DNA of 64,000 bases from Hyphomonadaceae bacterium (GTDB lineage: Bacteria; Pseudomonadota; Alphaproteobacteria; Caulobacterales; Hyphomonadaceae), in assembly GCA_016714495.1 (NCBI GenBank), contig JADKDU010000011.1, positions 60,981-124,980 of the forward strand, written 5' to 3'. The notes beneath the pieces are model-generated. The model saw only the letters and a list, made by a program, of their open reading frames with translations. It was not told where the DNA came from and did not search any database. Position 1 is the stretch's first letter. Each line of letters opens with the position of its first letter. Position numbers and translations under genes: made by a program. Shown here one piece after another: positions 17,661 through 27,688 of the stretch.

Positions 17661-17683
17661 CGCCTTGTTGATCTTCGAAAGAG

Positions 17684-17715
17684 GGCGGATTTCCTTCAGG
17701 AAGTCCGCCTTTTTT
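17684..17715 (+). terminator. Rho-independent terminator of the redoxin-cytochrome gene
   Basis: An 11-bp stem (GGCGGATTTCC pairing with GGAAGTCCGCC, one G-U pair), a TTCA tetraloop, and six T residues at 17710-17715. It lies about 60 nt after the stop at 17625 and before the convergent histidine kinase gene. Confidence 0.85.
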
Positions 17716-17768
17716 GCATCGCGCGCAGGGTTCGAGCCTGGCCGGCACTGAGCCTGATCGAAGGACGC

Positions 17769-20153
17769 CTACCTGGCGTCGATCATTTCACGGATTTTGG
17801 CGGTGAGGTCATCAAGCTGGAAGGGCTTCGTCAGCATCTCCATGCCGGATTCGAGGAACTCGCTGCGGATCGCCGCCTCGGCGGCGTAGCCGGTCATGAA
17901 GAGAATTTTCAGATTGGGTCGCATGCTGCGCGCAATCTTAGCCAGCTGGCGGCCGTTCATGCCCGGCAGGCCCACATCGCTCACCATGAGATCGACGTGG
18001 TTGTGGCGACGCAACGCAGCGAGCGCCTGTTCAGGATCGCTCGCTTCGATTGCGCCATAATGCAGATCGCGCAGGACTTCGAGAATCAGCATTCTCACCT
18101 GCGGATCGTCCTCCACGACGAGCACCGTCTTGCCCACGCCGTGAACCTCGCTGCCGGTTAGCGGCGCCTCTTCTTGCTCGGATTGCGCTGGCGAACTACG
18201 CGGCAGCAGAAGCGTTACCGTCGTGCCCTGCCCCACCTCGCTGTCGATCCGCACGCTGCCGCCCGATTGATTGACGAAGCCGTAGACCATAGAAAGACCA
18301 AGCCCGGTGCCCTGTCCAAGCGGCTTGGTGGTAAAGAACGGCTCAAAGACGTTGGCCAGAACATCTGGCGGAATTCCGATCCCCGTATCACGAACAACCA
18401 CAGACACGATGGAGGCGGCTTCATCGGAGGCCGTCACAGTGCGAGTTTCGATCCCAAGCGATCCGCCTTCCGGCATTGCATCGCGCGCATTGATCGCGAG
18501 ATTCAGAATGGCGGACTCGAGTTGGCTGACATCGGTCAGCGCCCAAAGCTCGTCTGACTCGAATATCGTCTGTACCGTCACGTTTTCGCCCATCGTGCGT
18601 TCGAGCAGAATACTCATCGACAGGATCGAAGCGTTTAAATTCACCGGTTTGATGTCGAGCGACTGCCGTCGCCCAAAGGCTAGCAAACGCGAGGTAAGCG
18701 ACGCAGCGCGGTTGGCGGATGCCAGCGCTGCATCGATGAACTTGTTCGCCTCATTGTATTGCTGCATCTCGATACGGCGCTTGACGATGCTCAACGCGCC
18801 GATAATGCCGGCAAGCATGTTGTTGAAGTCGTGCGCGATGCCGCCTGTCAGCTGACCAATGGCCTCCATCTTCTGAGCGTGCATAAGCGCGGTACGCGCG
18901 GCCTGCAGTTCATCGGTCGCCGCCTTCAGCTTGGTGATGTCGCGCGTGATCTTGGCGTAGCCGCGCAAGGAACCGTCCCCCGCAAGAATGGAATCGATGA
19001 TGACGTGCGCCCGGAAGCGAGTGCCGTCCTTGCGCACACGCTCGGCCTCCGTTTCGTACCGGCCTTCCTCGCGCGCGATGCGTAGAGCACGACGATCCTC
19101 ACCGGCGGCGCAGTCTTCTGCGGTGTAAAACCTGGAAAAGTGCTGCCCAATAATCTCGGCGGCCTGATAACCCTTGATACGTTCCGCGCCGGAGTTCCAT
19201 GTCGAAACCTTGCCGTTCGGGTCCAGCATATAGAGCGCATAGTCCGTCACGCCTTCGACCAGAATGCGGAACTGCTCAAGCGCTTCGCGCGCCAATATGC
19301 GCTCATCATCGAGGCGCTGGGCCTCGTCCATCATCAGCTGACGGCGAACAAGCGCACGTAACCTGAGGCGAAGGAGCTCCGTGTCCGAAGTGGACGACAC
19401 CACATCGTCAACGCCAGCAGCAAAGGCTGCTTTCAGCAACCCTTCATTGGTTGACCGGCCTTCGCCGACCGCTACCACGAGAAACGGCTGACGGGCATCT
19501 TCCCCGGCAGCCTGGGCATCTCGCATCCCCGCAAATACGCGACAGGCCTCGACGCCATCGAATTTTGCATCGAGCAGGTTGATCACAACGCAATCGACAG
19601 GTGTGTTCGCGACGAATGTCGCTCCTTCCTCCGGATGCTCGACGGCTGTTACGAGATATCCTTCCTTTCCGAGCAACGATTGGAGCTGAAGCCGCTTCGC
19701 CGCGCTGGAATCGACAATCAGCAGTTCGCCGCGGCGAAATTGAGCGCCAGGCTCGGCTCGGCTGTAACGGCGACCGCGCAGAAGCGCACTGACGCGCATG
19801 AGCAGAGGCTGGGGATCACGCGACTTGGGGACGTAAACATCAGCGCCGCTCTCGAGGCCCGCGCGCTCGCCGATCCGCTCGTCGCTTGTCATCAGAACAA
19901 TTGGAACGGCCCGCGTGCGTTCATTCAACCGCAGTTGCCGGGTCAGTTCGCTGCCGTCCATACTGGGAAGTTGGTAGTCGGCGATGATAAGATCGGGCGC
20001 ATCACGATTGAGCATATCCATCGCGGCTTCCGCGCTGGACACACGGATCACTTCATAGCCATTGCTTTCCAGGATCGACCTGAGCTCGATCGCCTGGTCG
20101 TCAGAATCCTCGACCACCATGATTCGCGCAGAGCGGGCCGGAGCATCGATCAT
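17769..20153 (-). CDS. Hybrid histidine kinase with three receiver domains and PAS
   Basis: Soluble 794-residue signalling protein with no membrane segment. Order: receiver 1 (about 10-125, phospho-acceptor D59 in IIADYQLPSMDG); receiver 2 (about 140-270), degenerate because the acidic pair is VDSS and the acceptor position reads VVINLLD, with Asn for Asp; PAS/PAC (about 295-410, TDYALYMLDPNGKVSTWN); HisKA with the phospho-histidine in GGIAHDFNN; HATPase with DTGIGIP and GTGLGLSMVYG; receiver 3 (about 670-790, LMVSDVGLPGMNG). The ATG overlaps the stop of the small upstream frame by 4 nt (ATGA). No cognate output regulator is adjacent, so receiver 3 may hand phosphate to a distant phosphotransferase or be the output. 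Confidence 0.93.
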   Translation of the reverse strand: MIDAPARSARIMVVEDSDDQAIELRSILESNGYEVIRVSSAEAAMDMLNRDAPDLIIADYQLPSMDGSELTRQLRLNERTRAVPIVLMTSDERIGERAGLESGADVYVPKSRDPQPLLMRVSALLRGRRYSRAEPGAQFRRGELLIVDSSAAKRLQLQSLLGKEGYLVTAVEHPEEGATFVANTPVDCVVINLLDAKFDGVEACRVFAGMRDAQAAGEDARQPFLVVAVGEGRSTNEGLLKAAFAAGVDDVVSSTSDTELLRLRLRALVRRQLMMDEAQRLDDERILAREALEQFRILVEGVTDYALYMLDPNGKVSTWNSGAERIKGYQAAEIIGQHFSRFYTAEDCAAGEDRRALRIAREEGRYETEAERVRKDGTRFRAHVIIDSILAGDGSLRGYAKITRDITKLKAATDELQAARTALMHAQKMEAIGQLTGGIAHDFNNMLAGIIGALSIVKRRIEMQQYNEANKFIDAALASANRAASLTSRLLAFGRRQSLDIKPVNLNASILSMSILLERTMGENVTVQTIFESDELWALTDVSQLESAILNLAINARDAMPEGGSLGIETRTVTASDEAASIVSVVVRDTGIGIPPDVLANVFEPFFTTKPLGQGTGLGLSMVYGFVNQSGGSVRIDSEVGQGTTVTLLLPRSSPAQSEQEEAPLTGSEVHGVGKTVLVVEDDPQVRMLILEVLRDLHYGAIEASDPEQALAALRRHNHVDLMVSDVGLPGMNGRQLAKIARSMRPNLKILFMTGYAAEAAIRSEFLESGMEMLTKPFQLDDLTAKIREMIDAR

Positions 20154-20407
20154 GGGGGCGGCTCCGAGGCGATCTCCATCACGCCGATCGCGATCAGGTC
20201 CTGCGCGGGTTGGACGGCCCTATGGACGGGCTCACCAACATGAAAATACAACGCAACCCCGGCGGCTGTTCGCACATCGCTGAAAGCGTCAGCACGAACT
20301 CCGACGCGCTGACCTTTCAGACGCAACACTGCCATATTCACGAGACTTTCGACTTCTCCATCCATCCCCGAAGCGTCTAGTGCGAGACCTGAAAAAACGC
20401 CGGACAC
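20150..20407 (-). CDS. Small hypothetical protein coupled to the hybrid kinase
   Basis: An 85-residue frame starting with GTG and overlapping the kinase start by ATGA, which suggests translational coupling. No motif is recognised: a mixed basic/hydrophobic N-terminus, then VLRLKGQRVGVRADAFSDVR and FHVGEPVHRAVQPAQDLIAIGVMEI. An in-frame stop lies about 10 codons before the GTG, so the gene cannot be much longer. No clear ribosome site. It could be an uncharacterised partner of the kinase or a chance frame. Confidence 0.4.
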   Translation of the reverse strand: MSGVFSGLALDASGMDGEVESLVNMAVLRLKGQRVGVRADAFSDVRTAAGVALYFHVGEPVHRAVQPAQDLIAIGVMEIASEPPP

Positions 20408-20802
20408 GACAACCTGGTTCCGTCGGTGTCGAATTTAATGACCGCCAAATCTTCTGGTCTTGAGCGAATCGGGGGAGATGGAGCAACTTTTCCAACGCTT
20501 TAGCGGGGAAGGCGCATAGCGAGGCGGCTTCATATGCTTGGAAAAGAGGCTGTCGCGCCGCGTCAAGGGTTGCGAGACAACGATATCCGTCTGAGAGCAG
20601 CCGCTGCCGCGTCAATACGCGCCGCCGATAATCGACCGATATTGGGCGCTTCGTGCGCGGCTTGGATCTGGGGAAGATCGGTCACTCGGCCTTGATTTGA
20701 TATTGCGCCAGGTCATCTGGAACCGGCTGCGCCAATCAACTCTTCAGGGGCAAGTCAGCCCGCCGCACTCACGCGCAGGCAATGGCGCATCAGCGGCGAT
20801 GC
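20408..20802 (-). other. Intergenic region between the Mfd-like helicase and the kinase operon
   Basis: About 395 nt with no supported gene. Both flanking units run on the minus strand, so it should hold the end of the helicase transcript and the promoter of the kinase operon. I could not pick a convincing terminator or promoter. Confidence 0.4.
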
Positions 20803-23800
20803 TCAGGTCTTTCCGCGACCCTTGGCCAGCAGCTTCAGCACCTTTTCGGCTCGCATCAGCCGGTCTATCGGCGCCGCGATGGATGCATCGAGCAGGAGTC
20901 GTTCATTTCTCATTTGCAGTCCAGCAGTCGCCGCACGTCGCGACATCGGTATACGCGGAGTAAAAGCAATCGCCTGCGGCCCAGCCTCCACTTTCGCGAT
21001 GTTCGCCTGCCGCGCTAGCACGCGCGCATTTGCAAGCCTTAGCAGCATGGCTGCTTCAGGTGGTTCTGTTCCGAAACGGTCGACAAGCTCATCTTCAAAC
21101 GCATTGAGCTCCGCGCGTGACATCAGTCGCGCCAAACGAAGATAGAGCGACAAACGTGTATCGGTTTCGGGAATCCATTCCGGCGGCAATCGGCCGCCCA
21201 GGCCCACATTGACCACCGGCGTCCACCTCTCCAGCGTTTCGCCGCGCGCTCCGCGCACGGCCCGCTCGAGCAAATGTTGATAAAGATCGATCCCGATCAG
21301 CTTCATATGCCCGCTTTGTGCATCGCCAACGAGATCACCGGCTCCGCGAATGTCGAGATCACGCGCACTGATCGCAAAACCAGCGCCGAGCCTATCGAGC
21401 GATTCCAACGTGCGCAGGCGCTTGCGCGTGGATTCCGCCAGCGCAACACCGGGCTCGGTGGTCAACAGAATATGACCCCGCCGGTTGCCGCGCCCTACCC
21501 GTCCACGCAATTGGTGAAGTTGCGCCAGGCCGAAGCGGTCAGCTCGCCAGACGATCATGGTGTTCGCCCGGGGCACATCCAGACCAGCCTCGATGATGTT
21601 GGTCGCCAGCAACACGTCACCAAGGCCTGACGCAAAACGAACCATCGAACTGTCAATCTGCGCTGGCGGCATCTCGCCATGCGCCTTCAGCAATGTCAGA
21701 TCCGGCGCCAAGCGTTCTAGTTTGGCGGCGATCGCCTCGATATCCTGGATACGAGGCACGACCACAAAACTTTGTCCGCCGCGATCTTTCTCCCGCAGCA
21801 ATGCTGTGCGCACACGCCCTTCATCGAACACGCCGGCAATCGTGCGTATCGGCTGGCGCCGAGCAGGTGGCGTCGCAATCACCGACATTTTCTTCAACCC
21901 GAGCAGCGCGTTCTGCAGCGTTCTTGGAATGGGCGTCGCCGTAAGGTTAAGCACATGTCCGTTTCCTGGCAGCTTGCGCAGCATCGCTTTATCCGCAGCG
22001 CCAAACCGTTGCTCTTCATCGATCACAACCAGGGCGAGTTTCGCGTAGACGACATCCTTGGCTGCGACTGCCCCTGTTCCAACGACGATTGAGATCGATC
22101 CGTTAGCGAGACCCGCCTTCACGCGCTTGCGCTCCGCTGCATCAGACAGACGCGATAGCGAAGCCACCTTAATTCCCATCCGCTCAAAGCGCTGGCGGAA
22201 TGTCTCCAAGTGTTGGCGCACCAGCACTGTCGTTGGCGCCGCGATCACGACCTGGCGCCCAGTCAGCGCGACAAGCGCCGCGGCCCGCATTGCCACCTCG
22301 GTCTTGCCATAGCCGACATCGCCAATCACCAGTCGATCCATCGGCTTACCGGAAGCAAGGTCATCCCGCACGGCCTTAATCGCGCGCGCCTGATCCGGCG
22401 TCTCTGAGAACGGGAAGCCAGCCGCGAATTCGTTGTATGCCGCAGCATCCGGCGCGATCTTCACCGCCCGACGCTTTGCATTTTCCCTGGCAATACGCGT
22501 CAAGTCCGCAGCAGCTTCCGTCATCGCCTTGTCGATCACGAGACGACGCTTGCGCCAGCTGGCGCCATCAAGGCTGTCGAGTGTAACAGCGGACCTGTCG
22601 GCCCCGTACTTCCAGATGCGATCTGCCTCTTCAACCGGAATCAGCCGGCGTGCACCTCCCGCATATTCGAGCTCGATCGCGTCGCCGGGAGCCTTATCTC
22701 CAGCGGCCGACGATTTATGAGTCAGCCCAGCGATCACGGCGACTCCGTGATCCTCGTGAATGACAACATCGCCCTGGCAGACATCACCGATCTCCAGCAG
22801 ACGTCCGTGCGTGTCTTGTGATGCAGCAGCCAGCCCCGCATTGCTGCCCAGCACATCGCGCGCGGATATCACGAGCTTTCCAGGTTCGCGCCAGGCCTGG
22901 TCGATCTGCATTTCGAGCAAGGCGATACGCGAACGCGGGCCTCGCTCCACGTCACACCAGCTCTTCACCGGCTTGGCCGCCGCGGCTATTGTCTTGCCCA
23001 GGCGCTTTCGCACAAAGCGAAGATCATGCGCCGATCCGGCCACCACCACTCGCGCCTTTTCGCTCAACGCTGTCGTGATCTCCGCGTTCATCGCACGGAC
23101 GGGGTTTGGCATGGACGCGAGGCGCATAGCGCGTTCGCCGGCGCTGGCGCCGAGATCGATAACAGTCCGGCTCTTGAGCGCTGCCTGCCAACCGCCCTTT
23201 GGTATAAGTTTTCGACGCGCCCCCCCTGATGCGCCACGCGAAGCCTCCGCCGCATCGGCTGCCAAAGCCAGAAATCTCGCCCGCTCGCCGACGGCGCCGG
23301 GATCCATCGCAATGACGGCGCCAGGAAAATAATCGAAAAGCGTCTTGCCCTTGCCGGTGATTTCCGGCTCCACAGCGGGGCTGGTTTCAAGAAAAGCAAG
23401 ATCGCGAAGGCCGCGTTGACTTACAGAGTCGAACTCGCGGATACGCGCAATCGCACCGTCCGCCAGTTCGATTCTGACCGGGCTCGCAGCGTCAGCCGGA
23501 AAGATGTCGATGACCTTTCCCCGCACCGCAAATTCGGCAGGCTCGTCGACGCGATCGTCCTCGAAATAGCCAAGCGCCTCGACGCTCTTGGCGAACACTT
23601 CCGCGTCAAGCCGATCCCGCACGCGCAAACGCGAAAGAACACAGTCGAATATTTTCGGATCAGGAAGCAGTTCAGACGCAGCCTCCGCAGTCGTCACACA
23701 AGCAATCCGCGAGCGGCCCGTCGCCTTGAAAGCTTCGCGCGCCTTCCTCAACGCAGACAGACGTTGGCCGATATTCGCCGCGGTCGGCGGTTGTGTGTCA

Positions 23801-24015
23801 CCGGGCAGCGCATCGCTCGACGGGAAGAAGATGATCTCCGCGTGCGGCGCGGCGCCTTTCAGTGCGGCAAGAATATCTTTCGCGCGATAGTCGCTGGAAA
23901 GGATACCCAAGACGTCATTTTCGGCCAGCGCCGCCGCAATGCGTGTGGCCGCAATGCCCGATGCGCAGTCGGAACGAACAGCCGGCTGTGACGATAAAGC
24001 ACCCCGATCAGCCAT
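20803..24015 (-). CDS. Mfd-family (TRCF-like) superfamily 2 DNA translocase
   Basis: About 1070 residues resembling transcription-repair coupling factor. The UvrB-like N-terminal part is recognisable (FFPSSDALPGDTQPPTAANIGQR near residue 55). An RNA-polymerase-interacting-type domain contains GDVVIHEDHGVAVIAGL, normally DYVVHxxHGIGRY in true Mfd. The RecG-like motor has GDVGYGKTEVAMRA (Walker A), VVIDEEQRFG (motif II), TATPIPRTLQ, ATNIIEAGLDVP and LHQLRGRVGRG, followed by a TRCF C-terminal domain. The divergent interaction domain suggests a second, specialised Mfd paralogue rather than the housekeeping copy; this is inferred. Neither the chosen ATG (MADRGALSS) nor the longer frame's ATG at 24132 has a clear ribosome site; the shorter one fits the family better. 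Downstream of the glc operon on the same strand. Confidence 0.83.
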   Translation of the reverse strand: MADRGALSSQPAVRSDCASGIAATRIAAALAENDVLGILSSDYRAKDILAALKGAAPHAEIIFFPSSDALPGDTQPPTAANIGQRLSALRKAREAFKATGRSRIACVTTAEAASELLPDPKIFDCVLSRLRVRDRLDAEVFAKSVEALGYFEDDRVDEPAEFAVRGKVIDIFPADAASPVRIELADGAIARIREFDSVSQRGLRDLAFLETSPAVEPEITGKGKTLFDYFPGAVIAMDPGAVGERARFLALAADAAEASRGASGGARRKLIPKGGWQAALKSRTVIDLGASAGERAMRLASMPNPVRAMNAEITTALSEKARVVVAGSAHDLRFVRKRLGKTIAAAAKPVKSWCDVERGPRSRIALLEMQIDQAWREPGKLVISARDVLGSNAGLAAASQDTHGRLLEIGDVCQGDVVIHEDHGVAVIAGLTHKSSAAGDKAPGDAIELEYAGGARRLIPVEEADRIWKYGADRSAVTLDSLDGASWRKRRLVIDKAMTEAAADLTRIARENAKRRAVKIAPDAAAYNEFAAGFPFSETPDQARAIKAVRDDLASGKPMDRLVIGDVGYGKTEVAMRAAALVALTGRQVVIAAPTTVLVRQHLETFRQRFERMGIKVASLSRLSDAAERKRVKAGLANGSISIVVGTGAVAAKDVVYAKLALVVIDEEQRFGAADKAMLRKLPGNGHVLNLTATPIPRTLQNALLGLKKMSVIATPPARRQPIRTIAGVFDEGRVRTALLREKDRGGQSFVVVPRIQDIEAIAAKLERLAPDLTLLKAHGEMPPAQIDSSMVRFASGLGDVLLATNIIEAGLDVPRANTMIVWRADRFGLAQLHQLRGRVGRGNRRGHILLTTEPGVALAESTRKRLRTLESLDRLGAGFAISARDLDIRGAGDLVGDAQSGHMKLIGIDLYQHLLERAVRGARGETLERWTPVVNVGLGGRLPPEWIPETDTRLSLYLRLARLMSRAELNAFEDELVDRFGTEPPEAAMLLRLANARVLARQANIAKVEAGPQAIAFTPRIPMSRRAATAGLQMRNERLLLDASIAAPIDRLMRAEKVLKLLAKGRGKT

Positions 24016-24234
24016 TAGTTCGCGACGCCCAGTCGCGCCTTCGACAATGCAGTTTGGCTTACAAAGGTTGGCAATGTGGAGTGCATTCAGTGATGTCCAG
24101 TTCTCCGCACGCGGTCTTGCTGTGCGGATCATCGGAAGCTGATAACGTCATTCGCGATCAAAAGCGAAGACCGGATGCTGTGAGTATCGCAATACTCCCG
24201 GCAGCATACTTCGGCGCAAATCGAAGACGCCACG

Positions 24235-26379
24235 CTATCCTGAAACAATCAGCTTCGCCTTGGCTCGGAAGCCATGCAGCAAAGGCTCGGTGTACCCGTT
24301 TGGCTGGGATCGTCCTTCGAACACAAGCGCGCGAGCCGCCATGAACGCGAAGTTGTTTCGCGGATCTTTCAGCAGAGGTCGGTAAGACGGATCGGCCGCG
24401 TTCTGCGCGTCGACTTTCGCGGCCATTCTCAGCAGAGCAGCATCAACCTCGGCCTCCGTGCAGATGCGGTGATACAGCCAGTTGGCAATGTGCTGCGAAG
24501 AAATGCGCAGCGTCGCGCGATCTTCCATCAGGCCGACATCATGGATGTCAGGCACTTTCGAGCAGCCTATGCCCTGGTCCACCCAACGCACAACATAACC
24601 CAGAATTCCTTGGGCATTGTTGTCCAGTTCCTCGCGGATCGCTTCCGCTGACCAATTCGCACCGTGATGCAGAGGTATGGTCAGCAGCTGTTCGAGGACG
24701 GGAGGGGCTTCGCGCGCCAATGCAGACTGCACCTCGAACACATCAACCATGTGGTAGTGCATGGCGTGCAGTGTTGCGGCGGTGGGACTGGGCACCCAGG
24801 CAGTGGATGCGCCGGCGCGCGGGTGTCCGATCTTCTGGTCGATCATGTCGGCCATGCGGTCTGGCGCAGCCCACATGCCCTTGCCTATCTGCCCCTTCCC
24901 GGAAAGTCCGCACGCCAACCCTATGCGGACATTGCGGTCCTCATATGCCTTGATCCATTGCGACGTCCGCATCTCAGTCTTGCGGACCATGGCGCCGGCC
25001 TCCATCGATGTATGAATTTCATCGCCCGTGCGGTCGAGAAAACCAGTGTTGACGAACACGAGCCGATCGCGGACTTCGCTAATGCAGGCGGCCAGATTGG
25101 CGGATGTGCGGCGCTCCTCATCCATCAGGCCAAGTTTCAACGTGTGGCGCTTCAGGTTGAGCATGTCTTCGACTGCGCCAAACAGGCGGTTGGCGAAGTT
25201 TGCTTCCTCCGGCCCATGCATCTTGGGCTTCACAATGTAGATTGAACCGGCGCGGCTGTTGCGGAACCTGCTGATCCCGCGAAGGTCATAAAGGCCAATC
25301 AGGCTGGTGATAACGGTGTCGAGAATTCCTTCGGGGCATTCTGAACCGTCGGGCAATCGCACAGCGGGCGTCGTCATCAGGTGACCGACGTTGCGCACAA
25401 ACAGCAAGGCCCGCCCACTCACCTCAAAAGGGGCGCCTTGCGGCGTCAGCCAAGCTCGGTCCTTTTCCAGCGTGCGCGTGACGACATGACCAGCCTTGTC
25501 AAACGTTGCAACAAGATCGCCGCGCATTACACCGAGCCAGTTGGCATAGGCGGCAGCCTTGTCGGGTCCATCGACCGCCGCGATCGAGTCTTCGAGATCG
25601 ACTATTGTCGTGAGCGCAGATTCGAGAACGACGTCAGCCAGACCCGATGGGTCGCCGGCGCCGACAGGATGGCCATGATCGATCGCGAACTCTACGCCAA
25701 GGCCGTTGTGGCGGAAAAGTAATGCGCTCGGTGAAGCCGGATCGCCGCGATACCCAACAAAGGCCGAGGAGTTCTTCAGCGCCGGCTCGAGCGCGCCATC
25801 TATGACGCGCCAGCCTGTAACATCGGCATGGCGACCGCTCGCAAGTGGGACTGCCTCGTCGAGAAACGACTTGGCTCGTGCAATTACTTGCGCGCCACGA
25901 CCGGCATCATAGGCGCCGGGCTTCGCCTTACCCGGCAATGCATCTGTTCCGTAAAGCGCATCATAAAGACTACCCCATCGTGCGTTGACCGCGTTGAGGA
26001 GGAAGCGCGCATTCAGCGCCGGCACCACGAGCTGCGGTCCCGCCATGGTCGCGACCTCGTCGTCGACATTCATACTGCCGACGCGAACCTGCGCCGGCTC
26101 GGGCGCGAGATATCCGATACGGCGTAGCATTTCGCTATACTCTGGCCACACAATCTTTTGTCCGCGCCGCTCTGTGTGCCAGGCGTCGACAGCCCCCTGA
26201 ATGCGATCGCGCTCGGCCAGCAGTTCGCGGTTCTCGGGTGTGAAGCGCGTCAGGATATCCGCTAATCCCGCCCAGAACGGCGGCGCGGTCATTTCGAGAC
26301 CAGGCAGCACATCCTGTTCGATAAAGCGGCCGAGCTCAGGGTCTACACGAAGACCTGCACGTTCGAGCGCCTCACTCAC
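24235..26379 (-). CDS. glcB: Malate synthase G
   Basis: Condenses glyoxylate with acetyl-CoA to malate. About 714 residues, the usual length for the G isoform. Family stretches: VPALNARFLLNAVNARWGSLYDALYG, TTIVDLEDSIAAVDG with the metal-binding/catalytic region, LFVRNVGHLMTTPAV, YIVKPKMHGPEE, DEERRTSANL and NTGFLDRTGDEIHT. I chose the GTG at 26379 (VSEALERAG): it has AAGGA about 8 nt upstream and overlaps the glcF stop by 8 nt; the longer frame (to 26403) has no ribosome site. Last gene of glcDEFB, so glyoxylate made by the glycolate oxidase is consumed by its neighbour. Confidence 0.96.
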   Translation of the reverse strand: MSEALERAGLRVDPELGRFIEQDVLPGLEMTAPPFWAGLADILTRFTPENRELLAERDRIQGAVDAWHTERRGQKIVWPEYSEMLRRIGYLAPEPAQVRVGSMNVDDEVATMAGPQLVVPALNARFLLNAVNARWGSLYDALYGTDALPGKAKPGAYDAGRGAQVIARAKSFLDEAVPLASGRHADVTGWRVIDGALEPALKNSSAFVGYRGDPASPSALLFRHNGLGVEFAIDHGHPVGAGDPSGLADVVLESALTTIVDLEDSIAAVDGPDKAAAYANWLGVMRGDLVATFDKAGHVVTRTLEKDRAWLTPQGAPFEVSGRALLFVRNVGHLMTTPAVRLPDGSECPEGILDTVITSLIGLYDLRGISRFRNSRAGSIYIVKPKMHGPEEANFANRLFGAVEDMLNLKRHTLKLGLMDEERRTSANLAACISEVRDRLVFVNTGFLDRTGDEIHTSMEAGAMVRKTEMRTSQWIKAYEDRNVRIGLACGLSGKGQIGKGMWAAPDRMADMIDQKIGHPRAGASTAWVPSPTAATLHAMHYHMVDVFEVQSALAREAPPVLEQLLTIPLHHGANWSAEAIREELDNNAQGILGYVVRWVDQGIGCSKVPDIHDVGLMEDRATLRISSQHIANWLYHRICTEAEVDAALLRMAAKVDAQNAADPSYRPLLKDPRNNFAFMAARALVFEGRSQPNGYTEPLLHGFRAKAKLIVSG

Positions 26380-27688
26380 GGGGCATTTCCTTCTGACTTT
26401 CAATTTGCTCTAGCGCTTTGGGACACGGGCCACCGGCAGCCCAGTCAAGCAGTTCTGCAATATGCACGACCGGAAGCGCGGTACGCATGCCGATATGTTG
26501 CGCGCAACCGATATTGCCGACGGCAATCGCGACCGGCGCCAATGCTTCGAGTGTTGCCGCTTTCCGATCGCCAAGCCGGTTGGCGATCTCCGGTTGAAGG
26601 ATGCTGTATGTCCCGGCAGATCCGCAACAGAGATGCGCATCCACGGGCGTTACCACTTCGAATCCGGCTTGTTCGAGCAGGCGTCTCGGGTGCGTCGTTA
26701 TCTTCTGTCCATGCTGCAAGGAACAGGCGGCGTGATAGGCAATTCGAATCTTGCGGGTCGCCGCCGTCACGGGCCGGCTATCCATTGCAACGAATTCCGA
26801 AATATCCTTCGCTAACGCCGAGATACTTGCGGCTCTTGTTGCGTAGGCAGGATCGTTGCGCAGCAAGAATCCATAATCCTTGATCATCGAACCGCATCCC
26901 GATGCAGTGACGACTATGGCGCCCGCTTCATCGCGTGAGGTTGACCAGGCATCTACATTGCGCCGCGCCATGGTCAGCGCCTCGTCTTCTTGACCCAGAT
27001 GATGCGCAAGAGCGCCGCAGCACGTCTCTCCGGGCGCTCGCGCTACGTCATAGCCTTGGCGGTTGAGTAAGCGAATCGTCGCCGCCTGAAATTCTGGACG
27101 CAGAACAGGCTCGATGCAGCCCGACTGCAGGAGGACGCTTCCCTTGCGCGCGCTCATCGCTTTTGAACTCGCCAATTCAGCTGCCGACGCCTTGCTTGTC
27201 CTTGCCATACGCAACAACGCAGCGATCCGCTTGGCGCCGAGCTTTTCAAATAAACCTTGCAGCGGGGAAACAAGCTTTCCCAACGCAATCGCCGCTCCAA
27301 ATCGCGCCCTGTGCGGCAGGATGGTCAATAACGCCCATCGCATCAAGCGATCCGTGATCGGCCTCTGATAGGTGTTTTCGACATGCAGTCGCGCATGGTC
27401 GATCAGGTGCATGTAATCGACGCCTGATGGGCAGGTTGTGGTGCAGGACAGGCACGACAAGCAGCGATCAATGTGCGTCACGACTTCGGCGGTTGGTGTC
27501 GCATTTTTTTCAAGCATATCCTTGATAAGATAGATCCGGCCGCGCGGGCTGTCTCGCTCGTCGCCCAGCAGCACGTAGGTCGGGCACGTGGCCGTGCAGA
27601 ATCCGCAGTGCACACAAGTGCGTATCGCTTTTTCCGATGTGGCGGTCGCGGGATCGTTCAACTGTTCAGGCGCAAATGTGGTTTTCAT
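26372..27688 (-). CDS. glcF: Glycolate oxidase iron-sulfur subunit
   Basis: A 438-residue subunit of the three-part glycolate dehydrogenase that passes electrons from the flavin subunits to the quinone pool. Two ferredoxin-type clusters near the N-terminus: CVHCGFCTATCPTY (about residue 25) and CLSCLSCTTTCPSG (about 75). Two CCG-type cysteine-rich domains follow (GETCCGALAHHLG and HLCCGSAGTY). The ATG overlaps the glcE stop by 4 nt, and its stop overlaps the glcB start by 8 nt, indicating tight coupling. Confidence 0.95.
   Translation of the reverse strand: MKTTFAPEQLNDPATATSEKAIRTCVHCGFCTATCPTYVLLGDERDSPRGRIYLIKDMLEKNATPTAEVVTHIDRCLSCLSCTTTCPSGVDYMHLIDHARLHVENTYQRPITDRLMRWALLTILPHRARFGAAIALGKLVSPLQGLFEKLGAKRIAALLRMARTSKASAAELASSKAMSARKGSVLLQSGCIEPVLRPEFQAATIRLLNRQGYDVARAPGETCCGALAHHLGQEDEALTMARRNVDAWSTSRDEAGAIVVTASGCGSMIKDYGFLLRNDPAYATRAASISALAKDISEFVAMDSRPVTAATRKIRIAYHAACSLQHGQKITTHPRRLLEQAGFEVVTPVDAHLCCGSAGTYSILQPEIANRLGDRKAATLEALAPVAIAVGNIGCAQHIGMRTALPVVHIAELLDWAAGGPCPKALEQIESQKEMPRE

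Noticed and set aside
17725..17765. GGTTCGAGCC-like stretch resembling a tRNA T-arm
   Set aside because: No matching acceptor, D or anticodon arms on either side.
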